Below, one piece after another: positions 1-10,254 of a DNA stretch of 64,000 nucleotides (position 1 is the first letter of the stretch; each line of letters starts with the position of its first letter). Below the pieces are notes generated by a model. That model did no database searches and was not told where the DNA came from. It worked only from the letters and a program-made list of their open reading frames with translations. Source of the DNA: Selaginella moellendorffii (Eukaryota; Streptophyta; Lycopodiopsida; Selaginellales; Selaginellaceae). Position numbers and translations under genes: made by a program. The stretch lies in NCBI RefSeq assembly GCF_000143415.4, contig NW_003314301.1, positions 716,336 through 780,335 on the forward strand, read 5' to 3'.

Positions 1-2536
1 AGCGTCTTGCGTGCTTGGTAACAGAGCAAGCTTAGACTTGGTTGAAAGGTACCTGGGATGTAAGTCATGTCCAACTTCGCCATGTCCTTGTCGGTCTCGC
101 ATTCCCCACTAGGCTGGAGCTTGTGTCACTGAGCCCTCTCTCACACTCGAGCCACCTCTTCATGCCGCGAAAAATTCCTCACGACTTTGTTCTTCGCACG
201 ATCATCGACTGCTCCTACTCTCTCACATGCTCCTCCGGTTCCGGACGGCATTCATTACGAGCATAGCAATGTGGTCTTGGTTTACAATTTTGCAGCAATC
301 TCGCGAGCGCATGACGAAGTAGTGCATGAAAGCCTCTTCTTGTGCTGTCAACTCTGATATCCTCGATGGTCAATTCTTGGACTTCAGGCGTCCAAGAAAT
401 CAGCCAGCTGCATATTTCTCAAGTGATCACGTCGAATCAGATCCAAAACTCTTTGTTTACCTTGCTGAATCCCCCATCCTTGTAGCGGAAGGTGGTAGCG
501 TCACTTTCTCTATAACGAGCAAGGTCGGGTTTGCGCTCGTACGCCACCAGACCCTCGCACCACTAAGTAGAAGCTTGCGTAGGGAACCAGATGGTTTTCA
601 GACTCATGAAGCTCCTCGCTTCCATCAACAAAGAAGTGGAACTTCTCAGCTCTTGGCTGCTGCCTCTTGTGCTCCTCGACAACCTACACTGCCTCTTCCA
701 TCTTCTGGATTGGCGATTGCACGAATTACAAATCACTGTATCCCAGAACCTCGTCAAACGGAATAGAGTTGCTTATCCAAGAATATGCATGCGATAAATA
801 AATTTGACGGCTGTAACTTGGGATCTCCGTGTTGTACCTATGAGCAAAAACTTAGCTTCCTCCGTTCTAGTTAACATTTGAAGAAACGAGTGAGCTTACT
901 TGTCCCTGTAGAGAAGATTGAGCTCCGCAGTGGTTCATTAATAAGAGTTCAGCCAATCTTTCCTTGATGCCATCTGGTGGAAACTGCAAGCCACTGCTCT
1001 AAAATCAACTTACTCACGCTCTTGGGACCGTAAATGAGATGGTGTACCAAAAATCGCAGACATACCTGCTCACAGTTGCTCTTATGCCTGGAGGTGGCCT
1101 TAAACTCTCCAATGTATGGTAACTTTGTGGACTTGGTTCACTGGCATAATTGTATCACTTCCTTGGCCTCCCGTAATCTCTCTTGAAACCGGGCCAAGGC
1201 TCATTAGGGCTTTAGAATTCTGGACATGTCTTCTCTGGACGCATTGCTGGAAAGAGGAGTGTGGCTTCTGGAAACGCCTTGCAGCAGGATTAACACTGTT
1301 GGGTTTGCTTTGAAAGGTTGTGAGTGCAGCTTTCAAGACTTGAGCAAGTTTGATTTCTGCAAAAATGTGACAAGCAAGACGGAGAAGGAGCCGCGCAACT
1401 TCCGTGTGATTCGAGACGACTTGCTGCACCCGACGCTCGGTGGAAACAAAATCAGAAAGCTCGACGCTGTGGTTCCGTTCCTCAAGGACGAGGAAATCAC
1501 TGATGTGGTACATACTCTTTTTTTTTTTGTTCTTTCTTTGAAGCGATTTCAATGTCTATCAGGTGACTTGTGGAGGCTGTCAAAAGTGCTCATGCTGCTG
1601 CTGTAGGTACGAAAAGAAGACTAAGAATTCTCTAGTTTTATACTTCTTCTTTTCTATCTAACGTGTTTTCTCAGCTCAGCTGTGGCGTGTGCTGAGCATG
1701 GGATGTCGGCTCATTTGCTGCTACGAGGTGAAAAACTTGAAGTCACGACTGGATATAACTTGATATCGGAGGTTTATGGAAAAAGAACCGAGTATGCAGA
1801 TCGACAAAAAATGTTCAGCTCGCATATGGAACGTGTTGCTTGTTCTGAAGAACCAGTTCTTTGGTTGAATGGCAACTCTATCACCAGAGAAACAATCACT
1901 CCTTCAGAAAATTCTAAATTGCTTGAACCCGGAAGAGGAAGAAGAAAATGGGCCGTGCTTGGAGAAGGTGGTGCGAGTGGTCTAGCACTTCTCGGTGTGT
2001 GATTTTCAACTTTGATATGTTTGTATCTCTAATATTTTTCGTGCGATCTATGATCGGGCTTTATAAGACTTGTGAGATGGCTAAGCGAAAACGAAGTCTT
2101 CGAACGAGATGACAAGATCAAAATCGTGGTCGATTCTGGCACTGGAACATCCGCCATTGACCTGGCTCTAGGAATCGCTTTGCTCGGGTATGCTCGAGTT
2201 TATATCCTTTTGGTGGTATATATCCTTTCTTCCAGCCTTCACCAGTGGGAGATTGTTGGTGTAATGCTCTCCGGTTCTCGCGACTACTACGAGAGACAAA
2301 TGAAGAACCTTGTCACTGGTTTTCTTCAGCAGTTTCGCTGCGATCAGTCGGCAGAGGCTTTGAGCTTACCTCTTGTTTGGGAGGAGAGGAAACGAGTACG
2401 CAGGTATGATTTATATATAAGCTTGCGAGCTACAGTATAATAGTATGATAGTACAGGTTTGGAAAGATTTTTGGAGAGATCGGTGCTTGCAAGAGTATAG
2501 CCTGACAAACTGGCATTTTGCTAGACCCGATTTACA
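1..2536. repeat. Left copy of a 2.5-kb segmental duplication
   Basis: This block aligns in direct orientation with 14572-17176. It begins just after the position that corresponds to the PPR stop codon in the right-hand copy, and it ends inside the last long exon of the desulfhydrase-like gene. By eye the two copies differ at only a few bases per hundred, introns included. They also differ by about 150 bp present only on the right (about 15075-15225), about 110 bp present only on the left (about 800-930), and small indels. The first 1.2 kb holds no gene I can support. Short open stretches occur on both strands, but they break differently in the two copies and match no family I know. Confidence 0.9.
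1226..2536 (+). pseudogene. D-cysteine desulfhydrase-like pseudogene (truncated)
   Basis: This is a broken copy of the intact PLP-dependent enzyme gene at 15832-17447. Exon 1 (start 1226) is intact and carries the PLP-lysine context GGNKIRKLD. Four lesions are visible. One extra A sits in the short exon 2 (CAAAAG near 1582-1585, where the intact copy has CAAAG), which shifts the frame. An in-frame 15-bp deletion near 1780 removes five residues. The acceptor before exon 4 reads CGG near 2055-2057 where the intact copy has CAG. Exon 6 stops at about 2536, where sequence homologous to the kinase upstream region begins, so the C-terminal part with the HTGG motif is missing. Splicing could not rescue a full enzyme. 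It is clearly non-functional as a desulfhydrase, although transcription is possible. Confidence 0.88.
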
Positions 2537-2870
2537 CGTTTTCCCCTTTTTTCCGCTTGATTTTAAGGAAACCTAACAACAGGTTTAATGATCGCGAAAA
2601 GGTCATTAGTTTTATTAAACTAAAAACTTCACCAGTAAAAAGCTGACCATTGTAAAAGACCATTTTAAGATCCAACGGCTAATATTTTTTATTAATGAGA
2701 ATAATTTATATGGAATTAAAGGTGATCTCTTTCGAAGGACTGGGCATTATGACAAGTTACACCATTGCCAGGCACACAGAGAAGCAAGGATTAGTTGTTG
2801 CAGCCGAGCTACAACAAAAATTTAAAACAATCCATTTTAATTTAAACATCTTTTCATATCGAAGCTTGTT
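2537..2870. other. Rearranged kinase-upstream sequence
   Basis: The stretch 2537-2637 matches 9645-9717 (just upstream of the intact kinase start) in direct orientation. The next piece, about 2638-2690, matches 9735-9790 as its reverse complement. Then about 2697-2730 matches 10087-10114 directly. The remainder up to 2870 has no match in the window. The pieces lie downstream of the kinase pseudogene's 3' end, whereas in the intact set they lie upstream of the kinase. The block has therefore been shuffled, not simply copied. No gene is seen here. Confidence 0.75.
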
Positions 2871-3610
2871 TGTAGATGAGCTTAAGAATTTTCTACTAAG
2901 CCACCATAAGTTGATGGCTGTTGTGGACTGATTCTCACTCCACAACACCTTTTGATATCGGCAGTAGATTGTGTGGTGCTACAGTTCTCTAGAATTTAAG
3001 AATGATTGATCACTTGATCTAGTGTCAATCTTTTCCTCCATAATCAGATTTTACACCTCCGACTACATATTGACAAGCCACTGGAACTCTAGGTTTGATC
3101 ACTTGTAGCCTTTGAGAAGCTCGTATGCCATCACTCCAAGCCCCTAAACATCCATTGCCTTTGTGTATGACAATCTCCTATATCTCTCGATGAAGATATT
3201 CTCAGGAGCCATGTACTTCTTTGTCCCACAGCACTGGCTCATCTTTCGTCGGTTACCACTCCAAATCCACCAATCAGTGGCTCGTCTATGCTTGCATCTT
3301 GCAGCTTGGTGAAAACGTTCTCCAGCTTGAGGTCACGATGGGCAACACCCTTCGACTGAGTGTCTCGGCCAACTTCTTCAGAATCTCGGCTACCTCCTTC
3401 TCGCTCAGTGGCCCTTTCACACACAGCTCCATGACTATCGTCCCAAAGCAACACCCGCCAACCTTCTTCTCCCTTTTCTCCCTTTTCAGCCCCTGGAGAG
3501 AGATAACTCCAGGAATGGAGCAAAGCTTGGACAAGATCCTTGTTCCCTCTTGGCGCCACTCTCACGCTTAACCATCTTTCCTGCGAATGTTGTGGGCTGT
3601 GTTATCAACC
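2870..3610 (-). pseudogene. Protein kinase pseudogene
   Basis: This is a degraded, 5'-truncated copy of the intact minus-strand kinase at 8715-9635, in the same orientation. Recognisable pieces include the hinge region with VMELC, the catalytic-loop HRDLKLEN and the segment after it. The DFG magnesium-binding motif has become GFG. Residues just before the catalytic loop are deleted, and the reading frame changes several times. The N-lobe (glycine loop and ATP-binding lysine) is missing because homology ends near 3610. No catalytic activity is possible. Confidence 0.85.
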
Positions 3611-4045
3611 GGTCATAAAAAATTAAAGTTCGCATGTTACTATCTTTCTATATCCTCAACAACATTATGCAAAGGGTATAATCAACTTCAAATCAATTTG
3701 AATCCTCAGATGTGTAACTGCAGTTACAGCTCATTGTAAAGCAAAGAAGATTCATAAATTCCATGTAATGCCCTTAGTGGGCATTTTACAACACTTGATT
3801 TTTTAAATTCCCTGCACGTAAGCCTGTCTTTCAGTCCTTGGGGACGTTCCATCTCCTCCGCAACTCTCCCACAGTCCCACTTCATCCAAGCGCCACTGGT
3901 TCCGGGGATTTCCATAAAAACCACCTTCATCAGTGGCAGCAAATAGTTCCTCTTTACCTCTCGAGAGATACTCAATCCTCGAATCCACCACCTTTCTCAT
4001 CGCACATTCCCTCCATAACCCATAAGACCCTCGTCCTTGTCTAGC
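3611..4045. other. Spacer without recognised gene
   Basis: This sequence separates the kinase and fucosyltransferase relics and has no counterpart in the intact set. Two overlapping open stretches of 83-86 codons lie on the minus strand (3724-4063). Neither shows a motif I recognise, and one runs into fucosyltransferase-homologous DNA. I see no supportable gene. Confidence 0.55.
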
Positions 4046-5240
4046 ATCCTCTTCACACACCACTGGTCTGTTCTTCCTCTACGTTTTGCTGTCTCAGAAT
4101 TACTTCCCGGACAAGGTCGCGGAGGATCTCATCGTTCCAGAGCAAGGCGATGCTCGCAGCGGCTAGAGTTCCAGTTCTATCGCCGCAAATCCACAGACCC
4201 ATCGGCGGAAAGCTACTCGCCATCTCCAGCTCTCATCCACCGCAACGTTACGAGCAAATCCACGCCCGGTGCTCTCGATTGATCCAAGATGACCCCAACG
4301 GCGGCGAAACAGCCAAGTTACCTGCGATTGGAAGAGTTTTTGCTGCTCCTTGCAGAAGAATTTTCGATCGTCCGAGTTCCTGGCTCCCCGGAGAGCCGAT
4401 TATTCACAGTCAACGATTCATCGCGCCCGGATCTTCTAAGCACTGTCACGATTTCGCGAACTCGATCAAGTTATCTGTCCGTGGACTACACCTCTTTGGG
4501 AATGGCTCGCAAAACAATCGATCCATGTTCTTTGCGGACGAATCTCTCGCGATGAGAAAAACTCTGTTCATGAGCAGAGCATAGAGAAAAGTGGAAGCAA
4601 TCGCCAGCATCTTGTTCCCCAGGCTCGCGATCCAAATGGCGCTATCCACACCGCGAATTGGGAGTCGCCGTGATCGGTCAAACGTCTACTTCGTTCCGGG
4701 ATTGTTCTTGGTGGGCAGCAGCAGATCGCGGCGGTGGACGAGCGCCACTTTGACTGAGATCTACCTCAACTCCTCCACCGCCGATGGATCGATCGTGAGA
4801 GAGGAGCAGCCCAGCCACGAGGGGCAGCAGCACACCGGATTTCTCGATCACGACGAGAAGGCTCTCGCGGAGATTTATTTTCTGGGTTGCTCCTGGCACC
4901 ACTTTCGGCTACATTGGCCATGGAATGGAGGCATAACCATGTCAAAGAAAGATAGCTTCCTATATCAAACAATTCATACCAAAACTCTCTACATGTCCTA
5001 AAAAGAATGGATTAAGATTCAAGTTGGTTTGAGTTAAACACCAGGCGCTATAGCTTGACATCTCCATAATCGCAGTTAGACTCCCCAAACGAAAAGAAGC
5101 AAGGATCCATAGTTCTTGCCTTGGAGCAAACATCCCCACCTGATCCAGGCCCAGCGCACATAAGCCAGGGCCTCAACCCGGTTAATCCCTGAGCTTGGAT
5201 GTTACAAAAAAGAATCCACGATTAAGATGTGCGAGGATAA
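4046..5240 (+). pseudogene. GT37 fucosyltransferase pseudogene, internally inverted
   Basis: This is a copy of the intact gene at 10255-11790 that has been cut up and re-ordered. The map onto the intact gene is as follows. 4046-4302 equals 10303-10568 direct. 4303-4373 equals 10928-11000 inverted. 4374-4492 equals 10754-10922 direct, with small deletions. 4493-4675 equals 10570-10757 inverted. 4676-4714 equals 10996-11034 direct, followed by a deletion of about 305 bp. About 4715-4919 equals 11341-11586 direct, with gaps. 4920-5190 equals 11587-11930 inverted. From 5191 homology runs directly again into the downstream spacer. In-frame stops occur throughout. Aligned pieces look about 90% identical, so this copy seems older than the desulfhydrase duplication. 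Confidence 0.9.
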
Positions 5241-5339
5241 ATTTATAGCAAGAAATGGCATAGCTTCTGTAATTATCATTCACATGATAGACGTTTTTCA
5301 ATTTATAAGATTTGCATGATGGGTGATTCTCCTCTTTTT

Positions 5340-5795
5340 GTTTCCATGGCCGTGCAAGTTGTAGTTCCAGTGGGATCAAACTCCTGGTGAAGTTTTCGTG
5401 TATGAATGTCTTCTTTGGACTCGGCAGTGCCAAGCCTGCAAGAATGATCGCGTTGATAACTTCTTCCAGGAGCCTGTCTCAAGCCAAGCTGATCCAAAGT
5501 TGGGTTTCTTCCAGCAGCCACCAAGGGACTTTTCTGTCGAATCTTCACATGAAATGTATGGGAGATGTGAACGTGTGGCTGTCTCTCGCTCGGTCTTCGA
5601 TGCTGTAGAACTCACTTGGAATTTGATGCTGTCAGCATATGCCAAGAACGGGCATTTGCAGAGGGCTAAAGAGGTTTACGACTCCATGCCTGGGAAGGAC
5701 TTAGTTTCATGCAATGGAATGCTTGCTGCGTACTCTCAGGCCGGGAAACTGGGTGATGCTGTCGAGTTTTTTCGAGTGAAGAGTCTTAGCTAACC
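5340..5795 (+). pseudogene. PPR pseudogene, 3' truncated
   Basis: This matches the 5' flank and first roughly 130 codons of the intact PPR gene at 12187 (start context, LITSSRSLSQAK, then PPR units with YAKNGHL and CNGMLAAYSQAGKL). Small indels shift the frame between 5400 and 5600. Homology ends at about 5776, after the second repeat, where a foreign tail reaches a stop. At most two of roughly 20 repeats remain. Confidence 0.87.
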
Positions 5796-7136
5796 GAAGC
5801 AGGGACAACACTGTGTATATTGTTGGAGGCAAGCTGCCAGTGGTCGTCTCTGCGATGTGCTGGTTGAGTTTAGGCTTGGCTGCCTGTTTCGCTGATGCCC
5901 AATTCTGGAATATGTGTAAGGTTCTGGTTTCCTTGCTCAAACCATGGATGGTGATTACAACCTGAAAGAAGAGTGGCACTTCGCTTGGATGGCACACGTA
6001 TGTTTTTGTGCAAGGTCGTCAAGGACTCAGCATCCTAAGGTGGCAACACGCATGTCAATGAGGGTTCTTCTGCCTTCAAGCCCGATTCCTTTAATTCGAG
6101 GTTATAAACAGAAATTCTTTTAATTAATTAAGGACTAATTTAGAGTCTTAGAACAATATAAGTTTAAATCCTTTTAACGAGAAAAGCTCAGACAAATGGA
6201 TGTTCGGGCAAAGTGGCGGCAAGCTGTGAAGCAAGCCATCAAGGTCTAAGTTCTTCTCTAGTGAGTTGTTATATAAGATCAATGGGTAAAGGTCTGGATA
6301 CTCTCAAACGGCTACTGGCTTGAAGCTTTGACTAGCTTTCAGAGTTTCTGGTTCTTAATCCCTATTGCCACAGGTTGATGAAATACGCCCCTCTGCACAT
6401 ACTTTGAATAAATGTGGCTGGTTGGACAAGTCTTTTTTCAGATCGTTCTTAGGTTAAAGTTGAAGAAGTCATATTATAAGTGACAGAAAAGTTGAATCTA
6501 GATCCAGTAAGTTTCATCCAAATATGCACGTAAAATTGGCCTCTTCATGACAAACAGGAAGAAAGGGGTAGATTTTGAGGTGAAGGGAAACTGGTCTATA
6601 AGGCAACTGGCATTCCTGTCCATGAAACTTATTCTCCTACATTCTTGTTTGTAATGGATCCAAATGGGATATATGCTGCATCCCTATTATTCTATACAAA
6701 TTCGTCTCTTCCTTCCAGAAAAAAGATGGTTACCAGCAAGACTCCTCTGCATACATTCAACATTCCTGCTGCTCTTATGGCTCCAGCTGCTACAAAACTT
6801 GAATGATAAAGGCAAGAGATTTTTTATTTTCAAATGATTGTGACCAAAGGTATATATATTGTTTCAGATATTGAATTGAAAAAGCATATTCTAGCATATA
6901 TTCTTAATCCAATGACTAAGCTCCTTAACCCTACTTGGATTTAGCTCATGAAACTAAGCAGTGTATTCTATGAAACTATATTAGACTTTTGGTCGTTGAA
7001 ATAAGGAATATCCATGCCTACTTTAGGAGCTCACTTTTTCCTTTTTCTTTTTCTTTTATATATATAGTTATAATATTTTTATAAAAATATTTTTTAACAA
7101 AAGACATAAATTTCTCATATATTAGAGTATAAACCT
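5796..7136. other. Spacer without recognised gene
   Basis: The first 250 bp are GC-balanced and could be filler DNA brought in at the PPR truncation. The rest grows steadily AT-rich towards the lectin gene. Short open stretches such as the minus-strand one at 5707-5997 show no recognisable motif. I see no supportable gene. Confidence 0.5.
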
Positions 7137-8030
7137 ATGAAAATATTATTGTTTTTATTTTTAAATTTTCTATTTTTAATTAAAAATATAGTTTATGGAA
7201 GAGCAACTGTAGAATGGGGTAATAATAACACACTTACTGAAAATGAAATTAACCTTATAATTAATAATGGATTTTTAGATCTTTTAACTCACATTAAAAA
7301 TTATCATTCATATTCAAGAAATTTTAAGAATTTAACTGTTTTAAATATTGGTAGGGGTGTATTTGCTGTAAGAATTGAGCGCGTGGATGGAGAGCCACCA
7401 TATTGTTCAACTGGTCAAACTGAAAATACAATTATTGGCATGAGAATCAAAGAAGCTGTTAGGTACTTAATCAATACATATAGTACTACAATGATTGCAG
7501 CAAAATCTGATGTATGCAAAATTATATCTCAAAATTATATAATTCAATATTCAGTAGTATTTTGGTGGAGACTAACCTTAAGTAAAGTTAATAGTTTGTT
7601 TACATCTTATCTTTCATATGATAATTGTGATACTACATTAACTACTTTAAATGCTGGTTTTTCAGACCATGTGTTATATACAGGCCAATTTTTGGTATCC
7701 CCAAATCGCAAAAATGTGTTATTAATAGAAATAAATTGTAAAGTTTCACTTTATTCAGGAAAAATTTTACTATGGAGATCTGATATCACATTTGATTTTA
7801 TTGGTCAATGTAAGCTTGATCTTCAAAAAGATGGGAATTTGGTATTATATACTGATAAGAAAATAAAAATGTGGTCAATTGATCATTATTGTTATAATCA
7901 ACCAGATTGTATATTTCTTACTTATCTTAGTTTATTAAATAATTGCAACTTAGTAATTTATGAGGCTAATAGTCCAAATGCTATTTGGTGGGAAACAAAA
8001 ACTACTAATCATTTTGGTTGTTTAAAATAA
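7137..8030 (+). CDS. Secreted bulb-type (GNA-like) lectin-domain protein
   Basis: A single exon encodes 297 residues. The N-terminus is a clear signal peptide: a lysine followed by a long Leu/Phe/Ile run ending near residue 21. The C-terminal third carries B-lectin repeats. One mannose-binding motif of the form QxDxNxVxY is perfect (QKDGNLVLY, about residues 230-238). A preceding unit (FLVSPNRKNVLL) and a following unit (CNLVIYE, about 269) are degenerate. Six or more cysteines suggest an extracellular fold. Residues 25-150 match nothing I know. The gene is strikingly AT-rich with A/T-ending codons and sits in an AT-rich spacer, unlike its neighbours. Binding of mannose-type glycans outside the cell is an inference from one intact site. 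Confidence 0.75.
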   Translation: MKILLFLFLNFLFLIKNIVYGRATVEWGNNNTLTENEINLIINNGFLDLLTHIKNYHSYSRNFKNLTVLNIGRGVFAVRIERVDGEPPYCSTGQTENTIIGMRIKEAVRYLINTYSTTMIAAKSDVCKIISQNYIIQYSVVFWWRLTLSKVNSLFTSYLSYDNCDTTLTTLNAGFSDHVLYTGQFLVSPNRKNVLLIEINCKVSLYSGKILLWRSDITFDFIGQCKLDLQKDGNLVLYTDKKIKMWSIDHYCYNQPDCIFLTYLSLLNNCNLVIYEANSPNAIWWETKTTNHFGCLK

Positions 8031-8714
8031 TACTTATTATGTTGTAATTTATATTAGTCATGTAAAACCTTATTAAGTGCAATTCAATTTAGTATCTAAA
8101 TGAAAATTAGAGGGACCAAGAGTGAATTAAATTGCATGCAAGATCTTTTCTCTCTTGTTGTGCTCTGAGTGGAATATCATATTCAGATCTAATGCTTCCA
8201 TCATTCCTTGCCATGTAGAACCATCCAACTTAAAATTTAATACTTCCATCATTTTTTACGAAATCTCTATTAGAGTGAGTGAAAGGCATCAAAACCATGA
8301 TTGGAACTTTTATTAAATGTTTTTGGAATTCTTTGTATAAGCTATTGTTGAATAGCTTTATTTAATATAATTTCATTTTATTGAGCATGAAAAGCATAAT
8401 AAAATTCTAGCTATAATACGGTTAACCAAGGACAATATGGTAGGGACAAGAAAAAGAAAAAGAAAAGTGTAAAATATATGGTTATTATCTTGGTATGATC
8501 TTCATGTCTCAAGATTTTTAATACGTGGAGTCCAAGTGACAAAAGCTAGTTCGTTGATACTACAAGCTTTAGCCAGTTTGCCTATGAAATTAGCTATATC
8601 ACATCAACCTTAGAATGAGCTTCATACCCGAAGAGCTGTCTACTCACACAAGGTAACGGTGCTTCATCTATATTTGTCTTCTCCCTTAGATGAGCTTTGG
8701 TGTAGAAGTTTTGA
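8031..8714. other. AT-rich spacer
   Basis: This is the 3' flank of the lectin gene and the 3' flank of the minus-strand kinase. The last 30 bp or so are shared with the kinase pseudogene's flank near 2870. No gene or RNA is seen. Confidence 0.5.
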
Positions 8715-9635
8715 CTAAGCCACCCTAAGTTTCTTCATAGCTGGATGGCTAGAGCGTGGAGTGCTTCTTTTCCCTCCACAACAACTTGTGATATTGGTAG
8801 TAGCCCGTGTGGTGCTACAGTTCTCTAGAATCCAAGGATGATTGATCACTTGATCTAGTGTCAATCGCTTCCTGGGATCCAAATCCAGCATGCCCATAAT
8901 CAGATTTTTCGCCTCTGGCGACAGATTGGCAGGCCACTGGAACTCCCCCTCGCGCAGCAAATGCATCTCCAGGTTCGATCGGTTGTAGCCCTTGAGGAGT
9001 TCGTATGCGATCACTCCAAGCCCCCAAACATCCACCGCCTTGGTGTAAGACAGCCCATATCTCTCGACAAAGATAAGCTCGGGAGCCATGTACTTCTCAG
9101 TCCCGCAGCTCTGGCTCATCTCTCTGGCATCGTCCGTCGCCACTCCAAAATCCCCAATCACTGGCGTGATCGTGCTTGCATCTTGCAGCTTGGTGAAAAC
9201 GTTCTCCAGCTTGAGATCGCGATGGACAATACCACTCGAGTGGACGCCCTTGAGTGTCTCAGCCAGCTCCTTAACGATCTCGGCTACCTCCTCCTCCCGC
9301 AGTGGCCCTTTCATCGCTAGATCGCGCAGGCTAGGGCCACAAAGTTCCATGACCATCGTCCCAAAGCAACGCCCGCCAACCTTCCTCTCCCTCCTCAGCC
9401 CATGGAGGAAGACAACTCCAGGAATGGGGCGAAGCTTGTCCAAGATCCTTGTCTCCCTCTCGGCACAACTCTCCGACTTAAACATCTTTCCTGCGTACCT
9501 ATGGCGGTTGCGGGCTGCGTCGCTCAGCAAGTAGACTTGGCCCTGTCCTCCATGCCCCAACTTCTCGTGTCTGATGTACCACTTGAGAAGCTCGCCACAC
9601 TCGTCATCTCTAAACTCGCCATCCTCGAGCGCCAT
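8715..9635 (-). CDS. Small serine/threonine protein kinase
   Basis: A single exon encodes about 306 residues from the ATG at 9635 (an in-frame GTG lies just upstream). It is essentially a bare kinase domain. The glycine loop GHGGQGQVY starts at residue 27, the ATP lysine is about K50 in YAGK, and the hinge is MELC. The catalytic loop HRDLKLEN lies near 134-141, DFG near 162 and APE near 185. The subdomain IX pattern is DVWGLGVIAYELL. A short basic tail follows the HPW motif. The sequence is of the CDPK/SnRK superfamily type without EF hands, comparable in length to PEP-carboxylase kinases, but I cannot assign a substrate. All catalytic residues are present. A broken copy lies at 2870-3610. 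Confidence 0.85.
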   Translation of the reverse strand: MALEDGEFRDDECGELLKWYIRHEKLGHGGQGQVYLLSDAARNRHRYAGKMFKSESCAERETRILDKLRPIPGVVFLHGLRRERKVGGRCFGTMVMELCGPSLRDLAMKGPLREEEVAEIVKELAETLKGVHSSGIVHRDLKLENVFTKLQDASTITPVIGDFGVATDDAREMSQSCGTEKYMAPELIFVERYGLSYTKAVDVWGLGVIAYELLKGYNRSNLEMHLLREGEFQWPANLSPEAKNLIMGMLDLDPRKRLTLDQVINHPWILENCSTTRATTNITSCCGGKRSTPRSSHPAMKKLRVA

Positions 9636-10254
9636 CACGTCTTCCCCTTTTTCTCACTTGGTTTTAAGAAAACCTAGCTTCCCACATTACTTTTATTAAA
9701 CTAAAAACTTCACCAGTTCTCTTCCCTTAGGCAAACCAAAAAATATTAACCGTTAGATCTTAAAATGGTCTTTTACAATGGTCAGCTTTTTATTGAGATG
9801 GTAGTGAATATACCTAAAATATGCTTGAATATTTTAAAATATTCTACCATCTAACGGTTCTTATTCATTTAGATTAATTTTGTATTTATAATTTTTAAAC
9901 ATATTTATAATTTATAAACTTTCTTAAACACTTTCTAGTATATTCTATTTTATTTAACCTTAGTATGTAATAAGATTAATCTTGTGTTAATAAAATTATA
10001 ACCTTTAGTTGATCAATTAGATTAATAATTAAAAATAACACTACTATTAAGTAAACTAACGCGTAACAAATTATTATTAATTAAAATAATTTATATGGAA
10101 TTAAAGGTGATCTCTATTTTATAATTACCCTCCAGGGTTGACCAGCGCGTTGTTTGATGCAGTCGGGGTTTTACGTGTACATGCAAACCAGCCAAGCACG
10201 GAAGCTTCACAAGCAGAGTTATGACTATGCGCACGATCATTCCCTTCGCGAAGA
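9636..10254. other. Divergent spacer between kinase and fucosyltransferase
   Basis: The two genes point away from each other, so this 620-bp region should hold both promoters. The middle (about 9780-10110) is very AT-rich. Pieces of it recur, shuffled and partly inverted, at 2537-2730. No coding sequence is supported. Confidence 0.5.

Noticed and set aside
3724-4063. Minus-strand open frames as a separate small gene
   Set aside because: There are two overlapping frames without motifs. One enters DNA homologous to the fucosyltransferase, so the open length is likely chance.
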